Translations under genes and position numbers: made by a program
Notes under the pieces: generated by a model
Told to the model about the DNA's origin: nothing
The model's database searches: none
The model's input: only the letters and a program-made list of their open reading frames with translations
Assembly (NCBI RefSeq): GCF_030272615.1
Contig: NC_081406.1
Coordinates: forward strand, 187,176,891 to 187,240,890
Source of the DNA: Cryptomeria japonica
Lineage: Eukaryota; Streptophyta; Pinopsida; Cupressales; Cupressaceae
Direction of reading: 5' to 3'
Length of the DNA stretch: 64,000 nt
Shown here: one piece after another, positions 50,584 through 62,149 of the stretch
How the letters are laid out: the number at the start of each line of letters is the position of its first letter
Numbering within the stretch: position 1 is the first letter of the stretch

Positions 50584-51400
50584 TGAATGGTCTTAAAGTC
50601 GAAGATAGGCTTGAAGGCGCATCTAACTTCACCTCATGGAAGTTTAGAGACTCATTGCACTTGAAGAAAATGATCTTCTTCAATTAATGGAGGAAAAGGA
50701 TTTATCTGAACCTGAAGATCATGAGGAGAAGCTTCAATTCAAGAAAAATGCCATCAAAGCAAAGAAGATATTAATCGACTCCGTGAGGGATCACTTGGTG
50801 CCTCTCATCTCCAAAATGACAAGTGCAAGAGATATGTTCAAAACCTTGGAAGATTTATATGAGATTAACAACGTAAGTAGGGCTCTTGCCTTGACGAAGC
50901 AATTACACCAGGTGAAGATGGCAAAGGGAGATTCAGTCATCACCTACTTCATGAAAATTTCAGAATTGAGAGATCAACTAAGCTCAATTGGGGATCAAGT
51001 GATTGATAAAGATCTTGTCATGCTAGCCTTGAATGGTCTGCCTCATTCATGGGAGCCATTTATCCAAAGCATAAGTGGAAGATCCAAATTACCTAAGTTT
51101 GATCGACTCTGTGCAGATTGTATTCAAGAAGAATCAAGATTGACCACTAAAGGAATTATCAAGAATTCTCAAAATGAAGATACACATGTTCTTGCCACTC
51201 AATCTACCAAGAAACGTAAGTATTGGAAGAAAGGCAACTTCAAAAGGAATAGAGATTTCAAATCAGATTTTGCACCTGATTTTAGGAAGAGGAAGAAAGA
51301 CTCTCTCGCATCCAGTGTTTTAGGTGTGACAAGTTTCATCACTTTGCGAAGGATTGTTTGACAAGACCTAATCATCAAGGAGCAAACATCAATGAAGTCT
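50584..51400 (+). pseudogene. Copia gag with zinc knuckle
   Basis: Gag begins NGLKVEDRLEGASNF..WK near 50584, shifts frame near 50655, then runs through the UBN2-type domain (ALTKQLHQVKMAKGDS, YFMKISELRDQL, ALNGLPHSWEPF). A second shift near 51300 comes before the zinc knuckle C-x2-C-x4-H-x4-C (CFRCDKFHHFAKDC, 51319-51360). It packages element RNA. Confidence 0.9.
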
Positions 51401-51606
51401 CATCTCAAAAGGAGGTTGACGATAACTCCAATGGTTTTCTTTTCATATCAGCATTATCAAGCAATGTTCCTACGGACAATGATACCTGGTTAATTGATAG
51501 TGGAGCCTCTCAACATATCATTGGTTATCGGGAGCACCTTTCAGATTTAGTGGAGAAAGAGTCACTCTTCAAGTTATTATTGGGGATGACCAATGCTATT
51601 TCGTAA
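51400..51606 (+). pseudogene. Copia aspartic protease
   Basis: The frame contains TWLIDSGASQHI with the catalytic D-S-G. A one-base shift near 51575 sends the local frame to a TAA at 51604-51606, while the other frame continues into the integrase region. Confidence 0.85.
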
Positions 51607-53150
51607 GAGGATTTGGTGCCACATTTCTAAACCTTGAATCTGGAGTTTCTCTACACCTAAGTGATGTGTTGTTCGTGTCAGGGATCAAGAGAAACCTTGT
51701 GTCTATTTCAGCCTTGGAGGATAAGGGATATCAAATTGCATTTTCTGAAAGAAGAGTTCTTGCTTGGCCTAAGAGCTCTAGCATCAAGACTGCTCGTGTG
51801 ATCAGAAATCGACATAAGAGTTTGTATAAACTCTCCACTCTTCCAGTTCAAGCTCTCATTCATGATTCTTCCAGTTCCAGCGAACTTTGGCACAAAAGAC
51901 TTGGACATCTCCACTTTAGGGCTCTTCCATCACTGGAAAAGATAGTAAAAGGTATTCCTAAACTTAATCATGTACATGATGGTGCTTGTAAAGGTTGTGC
52001 TATGGGTAAAAATATTAAGAGTCCTTTTCATAGCAGTGAAAGTAGGTCTAAAGAAATTCTAGATCTTGTACGTTCAGATTTATGTGGACCAATGTCAATT
52101 CCATCCCTAAGTGCATGTTTGTGTTATGTATCTTTTATAGATGACTACTCTAGGAAGACTTGGATTTATTTCTTTAGGTCTAAAGAGTCTGATGAAGTCC
52201 TAGGTAGGTTTAAAGAGTTGAAAGCTCTTGTAAAAAATTTATCTGGAAAGAAAATAAAAATTTTAAGGTCTGATAATGCAGGTGAGTACACCTTGGGTAA
52301 CTTTCGTGATTTCTGTATTGAGGCAGGGATCAAGAGGGAGTTTTGTGTTCCTTACAACCCTCAACAAAATGGGGTTGCTGAAAGGAAGAACAGATCTATT
52401 GTTGAAGCTGCAAAAGCTATGATTCATGATCGAAACCTTCAGATTTTTCTATGGCCAGAAGCCTCTAGAACAGCAGTCTATGTTCAAAACAGATGTCCTC
52501 ATCGGATATTACAAAATATGACTCTTGAAGAAGCTTTTTCAGGTATCAAGCCTGATATCAGCCACTTGAGAATATTTGGTTGTCCTGTGTATGTTCATAT
52601 TCCCAAGGACAAGAGAACCAAGTTGGAACCTTCTGGCAAGAAAGGAATATTTGTGGGCTATTGTGAAACCTCCAAAGCCTATCGTATTTACGTTCCTGGT
52701 CATAAGCAAATAGAAGTTAGCAGGGATGTCACATTTGAGGAAGATGTTGCATTCAAGAAATCAAAGGGCTCATGCATGGAGATAGATGATGAGACTCCTC
52801 AAGACATGGATGTTGATCATGCTCTTGATATTCAAAGGGAGACTACAGAACCCGATATGAGTGATGATCCAATTGAACCTTTGGATCCCACTGATGGACC
52901 TAGAGATATTGTTGTGTCTCGAAAGAGACCTCTTTGGGCGAGAAACACTATGCAGGAAGCAAAACAGTTTGCTGCTCCTAGAGGCACATTCAGAGAAAGT
53001 AAAAGACCACAGAGATTTTCTAGTTATGTTGCATTAATGTGTAATCTTATTGAGTCTAAACCCTCTAGCGTAGAGGAAGCCTCAAAACAACAAGTTTGGA
53101 AAGATACAATGGATGAGGAGTATCAATCCATTCTCAAGAATAATGTGTGA
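51607..53150 (+). pseudogene. Copia integrase
   Basis: It includes the GAG-pre-integrase zinc finger (LWHKRLGHLHF ... CKGCAMGK) and the integrase core with all three acidic residues (SDLCGPM, SDNAGEY, NGVAERKNR). Next come the VFGCPVYVHIP-like block and a low-complexity linker. The frame ends at TGA 53148-53150, where relatives have Trp (NNV-W-DIVPRPKG), and continues in the same frame afterwards. Confidence 0.92.
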
Positions 53151-54092
53151 GATATTGTGCCTAGACCGAAAGGGAAGTCTGTTGTATCTTCCAAGTGGTT
53201 GTACAAGATAAAGCATGCAGCTGATGGTAGCATTGAAAAGTACAAGGCTAGATTTGTGGCTCGTGGCTTCTCTCAACAAGAGGGAATAGACTACGAAGAA
53301 ACATTTGCTCTTGTTGCTCGCTATACTTCCATTAGAACCATCATTGCCATTGCAGCAGCTAAGGGATGGAAGTTGCATCAGATGGATGTGAAGACTGCTT
53401 TTCTCAATGGTGTGATTGAAGAAGAGGTCTACATCGAGCAACCTGAGGGATTCATGATTCATGGGAAAGAGTCTCATGTGTGTAGATTGAAGAAAGCCCT
53501 ATATGGTCTTAAACAAGCTCCTTGGGCTTGGTATGAAAGAATTGACAGATACTTAGTGGGTTTGAGTTTCTGCAAGAATGATACTGATCCAAACCTTTAC
53601 TTCAAGGTATATAATGGTGATATGTTGATCTTGGTACTTTATGTTGATGACCTATTTGTTACCGAAGAAGATCATCTCATTGATAGATGTAAGGAGTTGA
53701 TTTCCGAATTCGAGATGGACTTAGGACTCATGCACTTCTTTCTAGGGTTGGAAGTTTGGCAAAGGCCCAATGAGATTATCCTAAGTCAAGAAAAATACAC
53801 CATCGATATCTTGAAGAGATTTGGTATGACAGATTGCAAATCCATGTCCACACCAATGGAAACTAACTTGAAGAAATTAAGGGAAGCTGCAACTAGTTCA
53901 AATCTTGTGGACCCTACTATGTACAGGCAGTTGATTGGGTCCTTGATGTATCTAGTTAACACTAGACCAGATATTTGCTATGCAGTGAGTGCACTTAGCC
54001 AGTTCATGAGTGAACCTAGACAGATACATCTAGTTGCAGCCAAGCATATCTTGAGATACTTGTGTGGCACAGTTGAAAATGGCACAGTGTGA
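53151..54092 (+). pseudogene. Copia reverse transcriptase
   Basis: The domain is open from GKSVVSSKWLYKIK through YKARFVARGFSQ, HQMDVKTAFLNG, LKKALYGLKQAPWAWY and LYVDDLF (Y-V-D-D active site) to RPDICYAVSALSQFM. It copies the element RNA into DNA. A frameshift near 54085 separates it from RNase H. Confidence 0.93.
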
Positions 54093-54601
54093 ACCTGATT
54101 CTTGAAGGATATTTTGATTCTGATTGGGCAGGGAGTGTTACTAATCGGAAGAGCACCTCTGGTTGTTGCTTCAGCTTGGGATCTGCTATGATTTCCTAGT
54201 GTAGCAGGAAGCAGTCTTCTGTAGCCCTAAGCACTGCAAAGGCAGAATACATTGCAACATGCATGGCAACTCGAGAAGCAGTGTGGCTTCATAAGCTCCT
54301 TGCAGGATTGTTTGGACAATCATTGGAGCCTACTACCATCCATTGCAATAATCAAAGTTGTGTAAAGCTTTCTGTCAATCCAGTGTTCCATGACAGAACA
54401 AAGCATGTTGAGATTCGGTACCACTATATTAGAGATATGGTACAGAGGAATGTTGTTCAATTGAGATACATTTGTACTAAGGAACAAACGGTTAACATTC
54501 TCACCAAGCCTCTTGTGAAAGTGAAGTTAGTGCATTTTCGAGACAAGCTTGGAGTTGTGGAGAATGAAGCCCTTGCTGAAAGGGAGTATCAGCATCAGTA
54601 A
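54093..54601 (+). pseudogene. Copia RNase H
   Basis: It reads GYFDSDWAGSVTNRKSTSGC, then a stop TAG at 54196-54198 in place of Trp (MIS-W-CSRKQ), then ALSTAKAEYIA, HCNNQS (relatives have D-N-x-S), FHDRTKHVEIRYHYIRD and ILTKPL. It would remove RNA during replication, and it is inactivated by the stop. Confidence 0.9.
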
Positions 54602-54895
54602 TTACTTGATATGTATTGTTATGCATTCTTCTCTGTGAGAGAAGTTTGAGGTTTCAGCCCTTGTTATGCATTCTTCTCTGCAAAAGAAGTTTGAGGTATC
54701 AGCCCTTGTTGTGCATTCTTCTCTGTGAGAGAAGTTTAAGGTTCCAGCCCTTGTTCCACCCTCTGCGAGTAGGTATGGTGGATGTCATGTGAGAGACTCT
54801 ATGACTTAGCATTTGTGTGTATTCACCCTCTAGGAGTAGCCATGGTGGTTGTGTTCATTTGTATTAAGAAGGATTCCTCCCTAGCTAAGAGAGAG
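54602..54895 (+). repeat. Copia 3' untranslated region with tandem repeats
   Basis: Three copies of a roughly 63-base unit (TGCATTCTTCTCTG...GAAGTTT.AGGT..CAGCCCTTGTT) run from about 54620 to 54755, followed by two copies of CACCCTC.....AGTA..TATGGTGG. Confidence 0.8.
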
Positions 54896-55642
54896 TGTTA
54901 ATGTAATAGCGTCGGTCGTCTCCTTCATGGCCAAGATAGTAAACTAAATTGTCTAAGTCCGATGGTCTCCTTCATGACCGACATAGTAAACTAAATTGTC
55001 TAAGTGGCCTATCGGACTTAGACAATTTAGCTATATCGACTTGCCTTTATTTATTAACTATTCTGCCATCCTTGATAATAAAATCAGGAAGCATAAGATG
55101 TGTTAATATATATCTAATAAATCCTCACTTATGAAAAGGCATGCCGCTAAAAGGAAAAGCCAACCTCCTTGAGGAGTCGTGATGGTTGAAGGAACTTGTG
55201 TTCGAGTATATAAGGCATCGATAATATTCATCTAAGGCACACTAAGCATATCATGTATTCCCTAACAAATCAAGTTATCTTCTACAGCAGTCCGATTCAT
55301 TCTTCTGCAGTTTGTGTTCATTGAATCTGGCAGGTTAAGGAGCATTCATCCTACAGCAAGAAGAATCGAGTCCAACATACATTCAGCAGATCGAGTTTAT
55401 AACTGAATTCTACAGTTCGATTATTATATTACCTTGTGTGTTATATTGTTGTGTGCATAAAGCTTCAAGCAGTGAAGCCATTCTTTGTAAATCAAATTCA
55501 GACCTGAATAAATATAACTGAGAATTTTGTGGCTGGGTTTTTCACCTTCATAAGGAAGGTTTTCCCAGGGTAACATGGTGTTCATTCTGTTCATTTGTGG
55601 TGACTTTTGTTTCTGCTATAATCTGATCACTTAAATTTAACA
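54896..55642 (+). mobile_element. 3' LTR of the copia element (747 bp)
   Basis: It begins TGTTAATGTAATAGC after a purine-rich stretch (AAGAGAGAG) and ends ...TTTAACA. It differs from the 5' LTR by a 47-base tandem duplication (54912-55005) and a few small changes. Confidence 0.93.
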
Positions 55643-56190
55643 GAAGCCACATTGGGAAATAAAGTTTAAGTTCTAAATTAATTGAAAATAGTATAGGCGA
55701 GAGGGCATAGCTTTTGAGGAGACTATTTAAGCATGCTTTTGGGAGCTCATTTCTCATGGTCATGTCCCCACTTTGAAACTAAGGACTTACCCAACACCTA
55801 TGGTGTTGAAATTTGATCAGATTGTATAAGCAGGTAGTTTTAAATTTTATTTAAACTTGATTTCAGTTTGATATCAATTCAACTATGTAAGGTACGAATC
55901 CAATTAGCAGAATGTCTGTTGAATTTGCTGTGTGTGAAGATCACGAATTAATGTGTGTATATATCACAATTTAGATGAGATCCAATCTGTCACAATATAT
56001 ACGATATGCAGGGTTTATATGTATAGCCACGATCTCTAATGATAATAGATTGCTGTATAATATCGACCTCCTTCAGGTTGATGGTAATTACAAACTGCAG
56101 TGTTCACGTATTGCTGTATGTAATTCACTGTATGTATATTATCGATCTGCTAATATTGATTTCCCACAAACTGCTTGTTTATTATATCGT
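55643..56190. other. Host LTR-like sequence between the copia element and plastid DNA; no gene
   Basis: AT-rich sequence that continues the element disrupted by the copia insertion. Open reading here runs into the plastid insert but has no protein-like features before about 56200. Confidence 0.45.
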
Positions 56191-56194
56191 TCAC

Positions 56195-56990
56195 CTTATT
56201 ACCATTCAAAAGAAATGTATGTCCGTTCTCAAAGACGAAAAGTATCAGTGGTCAACAATTGGATACCTCGACCACAGTCGAGTCTTTTCGAGAGACTAAA
56301 AGAAATGATGCAAAAGCCACGTCGCAAGCCAAATCCTAAAAGGGAAATCAAAAAAGATATTACGATTTCAAGACTCGTAAGATATTTTGACAAATATCTG
56401 GATCGAAAGCAAAAGAGAGAGGAAAATCGTCGCCGTCAAATACAGCAGGGCTTCGATTGGGAATTGCTTCACTATCTCAGAGCGGGTGTATTATTCACAC
56501 ATACATATCTTCGTAAAAGATTATATTTCCCTTCATTAATAATAGCCAAAAACTTCGCTCGTGTTTTATTATTTCAGGCCCCCGAATGGGAGCGGGATTG
56601 GTCCAATTTGAATAGGGAATTTTATATTAAATGTAATTACGACGGATATGAATTGACGGACATCGATGTGCCCAAAGATTGGATGAAAGACTACCTAAAA
56701 GAAGGTATTCAAATCAAGATTGTAAATCCTTTTCGCTTGAGACCTTGGTATGAATCTACCCCCCAATCTATTGACACTGACAACAAAACTACTAGCTTTT
56801 TATCCATGTATGGAACAGAAAATGAACTACCTTTCGGTAATCCAACAAAAGTTCCTTCTTTTTGGAGACCTGTTGGCGAATGTATTTTGAATATGAACTT
56901 TCGACCTATGATCGTCATGAATTAAATTATGATCATATTGCTTTAGGACGTTTACCCGAAGACAACTTAATAAGTCGTGACTCTATATGA
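56195..56990 (+). pseudogene. ycf1: Plastid ycf1 (TIC214) fragment in the nucleus (NUPT)
   Basis: The frame from about 56195 encodes a ycf1-like internal region: [124 protein letters not shown]. Ycf1 is the plastid inner-envelope import component TIC214. No start or stop of the plastid gene is present. The frame is open for about 225 codons; a shift near 56875 moves to a frame that stays open to TGA 56987-56989. Retro-debris on both sides shows a nuclear location. Confidence 0.85.
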
Positions 56991-57890
56991 AGAGTCACGA
57001 TGGCAATTGGATGCAGAACCGATTCATAATTGTAATCAGGTTTACATTCAACCAATTCAATTATGATTGGTTATGCATAATAAACTTAACCAATACGTAA
57101 CAAGTCCGATATGATAAATCAATTACAAGTCAATGCAATAACAAATATGATTAAACCGATCATAGTCAACCCTCGATTATATAATGTAAGTAGATAATCG
57201 GATATATACGACTATAGTAAATATGACAAGGCAAACGGTAATCACAATTGATCTTAAGTTAAAATATGAATCATGTTTAACTGAACAAGTAAATTGAATA
57301 ACCAAATGTCTAAGGCCAATAGGCCAATTAGACATTTGGATAGCTAGGTTGGTCAGCGGAGTCCTACCGTAGCTATAATATCTTCAACACATGGGACTTG
57401 TATATTTTATTCAAATGTTTTATGCAGGTGTGTTGAGTGATTATTTTCCCACATATGTAAAAAGTAATAAAAAAAACTAATCATCGTTAAAGACTGATCA
57501 AGAGGTGTGATTCTGATTACAAGTTTGTTTTACCTAGCAATCACACAATTAATATACTGGCAGAAGTATTAGAGTACTGTTACATCCCTCTTTCAAACAT
57601 TGGTTTTAATATAAATGATGCAAATGTGTGAAAGGCAGAACATTGATATTTTATTGCTTCCTTACGTGAATGAGTAATCTTGAGTCTAAATTTATAGATA
57701 GACATGAATGATTATGTTTGGCTATGTTCATCTTTCTTTTATGTATATATATTCATATAATGGATGTGAAGATAAGATTGGTCTAACTATTTTTCATATG
57801 ACCAAGTGTATGCAAGATAAGCTGCGCCCTCAAGAGGGAGGGAGAGTATTATCAAAGAGAGGATTGCAAACTTCAGATGAGACCAACTTG
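56991..57890. other. Repeat-derived sequence, no gene
   Basis: Immediately after the plastid piece there is a hairpin (CGTGACTC...GAGTCACG, 56976-56999). Another is at 57302-57339. A block around 57800-57860 matches 23095-23160 (AAGTGT.TGCA...GAGGGAGGGA.AGTAT.A.CAA), showing a shared dispersed repeat. Confidence 0.55.
57302..57339. repeat. Hairpin resembling the copia LTR hairpin
   Basis: CCAAATGTCTAA and TTAGACATTTGG are complementary and flank GGCCAATAGGCCAA. The layout (12-base arms around a GGCC...GGCC core) is like 49827-49866, but the sequence differs. Confidence 0.8.
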
Positions 57891-59310
57891 TGTAATGTCC
57901 CCTTTTTAGCAGTCATGAGGTGATTTGTCGTTAGCCCATCTTGCCATGGTTCCAAGGGCTAACCAAGACTTTACAGGTATCGGTAAAGGATTTGGCCATG
58001 GCAATTTCAATTTCAGGCCAATCGGAGGTGTTTTGACAAGTTTTCCAGATACTTACTATTTATAATAAGTCAATTGTGGCTCAGTGTCTGGTAATTTTTT
58101 TGAAGTAATTTTGGTTGTTAGTATTTTGGTGCATTTAATTCTTCATCTGGATTGCTAATTTAATGGGCCATTAATTATTTGCACAATAAATTAAAAGTTC
58201 CTAAACTTAAATTTAAATATTTAACTTTAGTGATTTATTTAATGTTGGGACTAATGTTTAAAGGGAAAAATTAGAGTCCCCTTTCTTTTTGGAGACATAA
58301 GGGATTTTAATATGTTATTACAATTTTCTTTTATCCCACATCCGCGATGCATTGGTAATTGTGCCCAAATGGAGTTATAAATAAGAGCATTTAATGCAGA
58401 TGGAAGTATCTTGGAAATTGTGTTTTTTCTTGGAGTTTGGATTTCTCGAAAAATCTGGAAAATTTCTTGGCTTTTGGGGACGTACACCCTCATTGGCAAC
58501 ATTTCCAAATCTGGGAAATCTTCAAAACAAAATTGGAATTTGCAAGAGTAAGGGCGTTGCTATTTTCAGTATGGCTTGTGATTGCTCAGATAGAAGAATG
58601 CAGAGTTTGTGGTTTGACAGACTTAGTAGTCCAGCAACTAAGTTTGTTTTTGCAGTTTGGAGGGGGTTGAAAAAGAACGATTTATTCTGGTTTATCAGCA
58701 GCACGATATCCATTGACTAGCTTCTAGTCAGCTGTAGACCAGCCGGGTTCTAGCATTCAGGTCGCAACTAACTCTCTCAGCTGCGTGATACCTTGGCCAC
58801 GTTTTGTGGGGTTGAATTAGTCAACAAAGGTGCCGATATGATTTCTGGATGTTTGTTGCCCAGTTACCAGGGACGTGACTTGCATTTGGATGGGTTGTGG
58901 GAATAATATATGCCACGGACTGCACTTGGCATTGTGCTGGAGAAAAGTCAGCGACTAAGTAATGATCTTCAGCGGCATGGTTAATAGGTTCTTTGATATT
59001 AATTTTGTGATTGGGATACTGTGTATTTTCTGTTGTAGCTGAATGATTGAAACCTGCAATATAATTATATGCTGGGACAAAATACTTTGGAGTTTGCGTT
59101 TAATAAATTCATTGATAGTTGGGTAGCCAATGCCTAAGAACTTAATTATTAGAATATGTAGTTTCATTAATGCATGTATATTGTAATGAAAGAATGTCTG
59201 CAAAACTATAAAACAAAACGCACCACGTTCCAGCTGAACCACAGATATAATCAAGAAAGGGAAAAAATCAGACACTACAGTGATAGTTTGCCAACTATTT
59301 GACAAAATAC
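57891..59310 (+). mobile_element. LTR-like repeat with TGTAATGTCCCC start
   Basis: It starts TGTAATGTCCCCTTTTTAGC. It contains no recognised coding sequence. The end is approximate; a stretch GCCAACTATTTGACAAAAT near 59290 resembles GCAAATTGTTTGACAAAAC near 47685, after the LTR at 46081. Confidence 0.55.
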
Positions 59311-59745
59311 CAACAAGTTTGAGAAGGGAAATTTAGCCAATAGAGCATTCCATTACAACTTGCCATTGAACCCTGAAACATAAGTTAAAATTGTTTTTTA
59401 GTTGGTTGTCACCTTGGCTATCTAGGTGGTTGTCTTGCCTTGTCAGTCTATAGACAGTCGGTATTATCCCATTTTCATCTGTGTGAGTTGCCAGTGTGTT
59501 GTTTTCCATGTATTTAATAATTTTAATAATCATTATCGAATTGAATGGTTAATAATCATCCTTTAGTTAGACTTATCAACTTATGATATTTATGTCCATA
59601 TATAAATGTATATCCAAATATAAGAGTATATAGCATACATACATACTTATAATGTATATGTGTATATGTATACGTATATTCAATCATTATTGAGTAATGT
59701 ACATATAAATACACATATAAATATGGATGTAGGTATGCATGTAAC
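59311..59745. other. No gene recognised
   Basis: AT-rich sequence with only short frames, ending in TATA-rich microsatellite. Confidence 0.5.
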
Positions 59746-59801
59746 TTACACGTGAATATATATATATATATATATATGTGTCTGTGTGTGTGTGTGTGTA
59801 C

Positions 59802-59833
<32 letters not shown>

Positions 59834-59880
59834 ATGCATGTATATATACATGTATATATGTGTGTGTCTGTGTATCTTTG
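59746..59880. repeat. Compound microsatellite (TA)n, (TG)n, (TATG)n
   Basis: TATATATA (about 59756-59776), then TGTGTGTG, then repeated ATGTAT/TATATG runs. Confidence 0.95.
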
Positions 59881-61006
59881 TAATTTCTTAAGGTTTATTT
59901 GAATTTTGATATTAGCTTAGTGCCGAAGTTGCCTATTGTTTGGGGAGGTGGGGTGGAAACATTACACCACTCTCCCTACCACCTCTCTAGACTTTGTGGT
60001 ACCATTGATCAAGATGGGGAAGGCATTATTGATTTGCATGAGCAGTCTTTGGTGGGGGGCATTCTTATTTGAAGGCTTTCTGTTCGAGCGAGGATTCTTC
60101 TTGGTATCCATTACTTTTTTCGTTCATGATTGCGGAGAAGATTATGTGACTTTCTCCTGTGGAAACATTTTCGTTTTTTTGCATTACTACTTGTTGCCAT
60201 CGAAATACTTTCGGAAGTTCACTACAACACTTCCTTGGCTCATCTAAAGGAGGTTCGCGGGAATTTGTGGCCCTTGTTAGGAGAGGCAAACATTGCTTAC
60301 CAAAGGAACCTTCTTGTCGAACTTGTCATAACTCAGGCATGTCATATTCATTAGTTTTGATTTGGAAAAAGGAAGCTTCGTTTACTGTTGTGATTTGCTG
60401 AAAATTATGAAGGTTGAAACTGTTATTATCAATTGGTGCATAGCTGAGAATTATACTTTTATTGTTAGAAAAGAATGATTACTGCAACATTGTCTACTTG
60501 CCCTATTAAGGGCATGACAAAGCAGCGATTTATGAAATCTATTCCGGATAGCTCTGTATTATGTTTTCTGGTATTACCTGTGAATTATGAATGCATCTAG
60601 ATCATATCCAATTGAAAAGCAGAGATCAATCGTGCATTACTTTGATAAGTGAAAATATTACTCAATAAAAAGAAAAGAGGAAGACTCGAAAGAATCATGC
60701 TCTATTAGCTGTGAACAAACTGTCATGCACAACTGTGGTTATTTTGTCTTCCATAGCTGTGATAATTTTGTCATGAGTAGCCAATGCTTAACTGATGAAT
60801 AATGCCAAAGAATAAAGGTTGCTTGCATACCTGTGCCATGGTCTGTTGAGCAGCATTTATGTGAATCTCATCAATAGATTAAGTATGTTCATGTGATCTA
60901 TTAAATATAACAAACAGATATTCATGCTATAAGAAACCAATAATTGGTTCATGGAAATAGTCTGATTTTTTAATGCAGCAACATAAAATATAATCTCAAT
61001 GAAAAC
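59881..61006. other. Unrecognised sequence, no clear gene
   Basis: Overlapping plus-strand frames at 59936-60400 have some protein-like composition (for example LLVAIEILSEVHYNTSLAHL) but switch frame repeatedly and match no family I know. They may be a decayed gene fragment. Confidence 0.35.
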
Positions 61007-61705
61007 CATACAAACGAGACTCAGACTCGACACAGACTCAGGGAGGGTGACTTGACTCGAGACTTGGGACTCAGCAAGAAAACTCCGCACAAACTCGGCA
61101 AGTGAAAAACCTAAGAAATTTAGTGATTTTTAAGGATTTAAAACTTGTTTCAAGCATCATTTATTAAATATACCTTAAAGACACAATAACATCAACAAGT
61201 AGAAACTAATTTGATCACATACAAAAGCATACATCGATCACATAATTATAAACGCAAATTATATTTGAAGGAAATAGCCACACTTAGATTATACATACTG
61301 TCAAACGTATACAATACTCACGGAATATGAAATCCATGACATCAAAAGTTCCAAACAAATATCAAAACAATAACTAGAAGTCTATGGCCTAAAGGAGTCT
61401 ACATCCCTCCTACGAAGGCATCTAAGGTAGGTCCCACTACCTGGTGGGGGTTTGGGAGTGGAGGTGCAAATGGGTTTGAGGGGTAGCAATGATAAGCTAC
61501 AGAAGGTGTTAGATGTGACAAAAACCCAACAATAGAAGGGGTAGCAATAAGTTACACAAGGTTTGTCAGTTTTTGAGATTTAAAAAGAAAATTAAAAAAA
61601 TTAAAAAATTAAGTCTAGCCTAGTCTAGGCATCAAGACTCGCCCAGTGTCACCCGACTTGGGACTCTCCGAGTTTTGGCGAGTTCTGGTGAGTCCCGAAA
61701 CTATG
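61007..61705. mobile_element. Non-autonomous hAT-type transposon (699 bp)
   Basis: It is bounded by terminal inverted repeats CATACAAACGAGACTCA (left) and, on the minus strand from 61705, CATAGTTTCGGGACTCA (right). It is flanked by the 8-bp duplication ATGAAAAC at 60999-61006 and 61706-61713. Eight-base duplications are typical of hAT elements. ACTCG/GACTC motifs are repeated inside both ends. There is no transposase frame, so it depends on an element elsewhere. Confidence 0.8.
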
Positions 61706-61993
61706 ATGAAAACCCATGTATGATTATTTGAATCTTTAAGGTTGTTACATTAATTCCTGTGTTAATTGATTAGTTGATCTTGAGGTCAATGAATAGATTC
61801 TTAGGATCTACCTCAGGTCAGTTTATATGGGTTACAGTTAATGAATGGTCGGTTAATGTCATATTATCATGAAGGTCATTATGGTTGTTAATGTCAGTAG
61901 ACATAAGATTAATGAGTAAGAGTCCAATGGGTTGGTTGAACCTGTATGATTTGTGAGTCAGTTGTACTCTAGTATGGACAAGTTGAGTAAGGG

Positions 61994-62120
61994 TGGTGAA
62001 ATCTAACACACTTTTAATGAAACGTTGACCAAGGTGGTGTTGCATTTAGTATGCGACCATTAGTTCACATAAACTAGATACACCTCTAGTCAGATGGTCA
62101 TACTAGTTAGGGGAACTGTA
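61994..62120 (+). repeat. Dispersed repeat block shared with 26336-26490
   Basis: Same order of GACCAAGGTGGTGTTGC, ATACACCTCTAGTCAGA and CATACTAGTT as at 26.4 kb. Confidence 0.75.
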
Positions 62121-62149
62121 GGTGTGGTTTTTATGCATGCTCAACTCAA

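Larger units (their letters stand above)
49779..55642 (+). mobile_element. Nearly complete Ty1/copia retrotransposon (5.9 kb)
   Basis: The layout is LTR, primer site, gag, protease, integrase, reverse transcriptase, RNase H, LTR. The order integrase before reverse transcriptase defines copia. It is flanked by GAAGT (49774-49778) and GAAGC (55643-55647), a 4/5 target duplication. Frameshifts and stops in gag, protease, integrase/RT and RNase H show that it is inactive, though the LTRs remain very alike, so the insertion is fairly young. Confidence 0.93.

Noticed and set aside
59936-60400. Overlapping plus-strand frames of 74-103 codons, possible gene
   Set aside because: Protein-like phrases switch frame repeatedly and match no family I can name.
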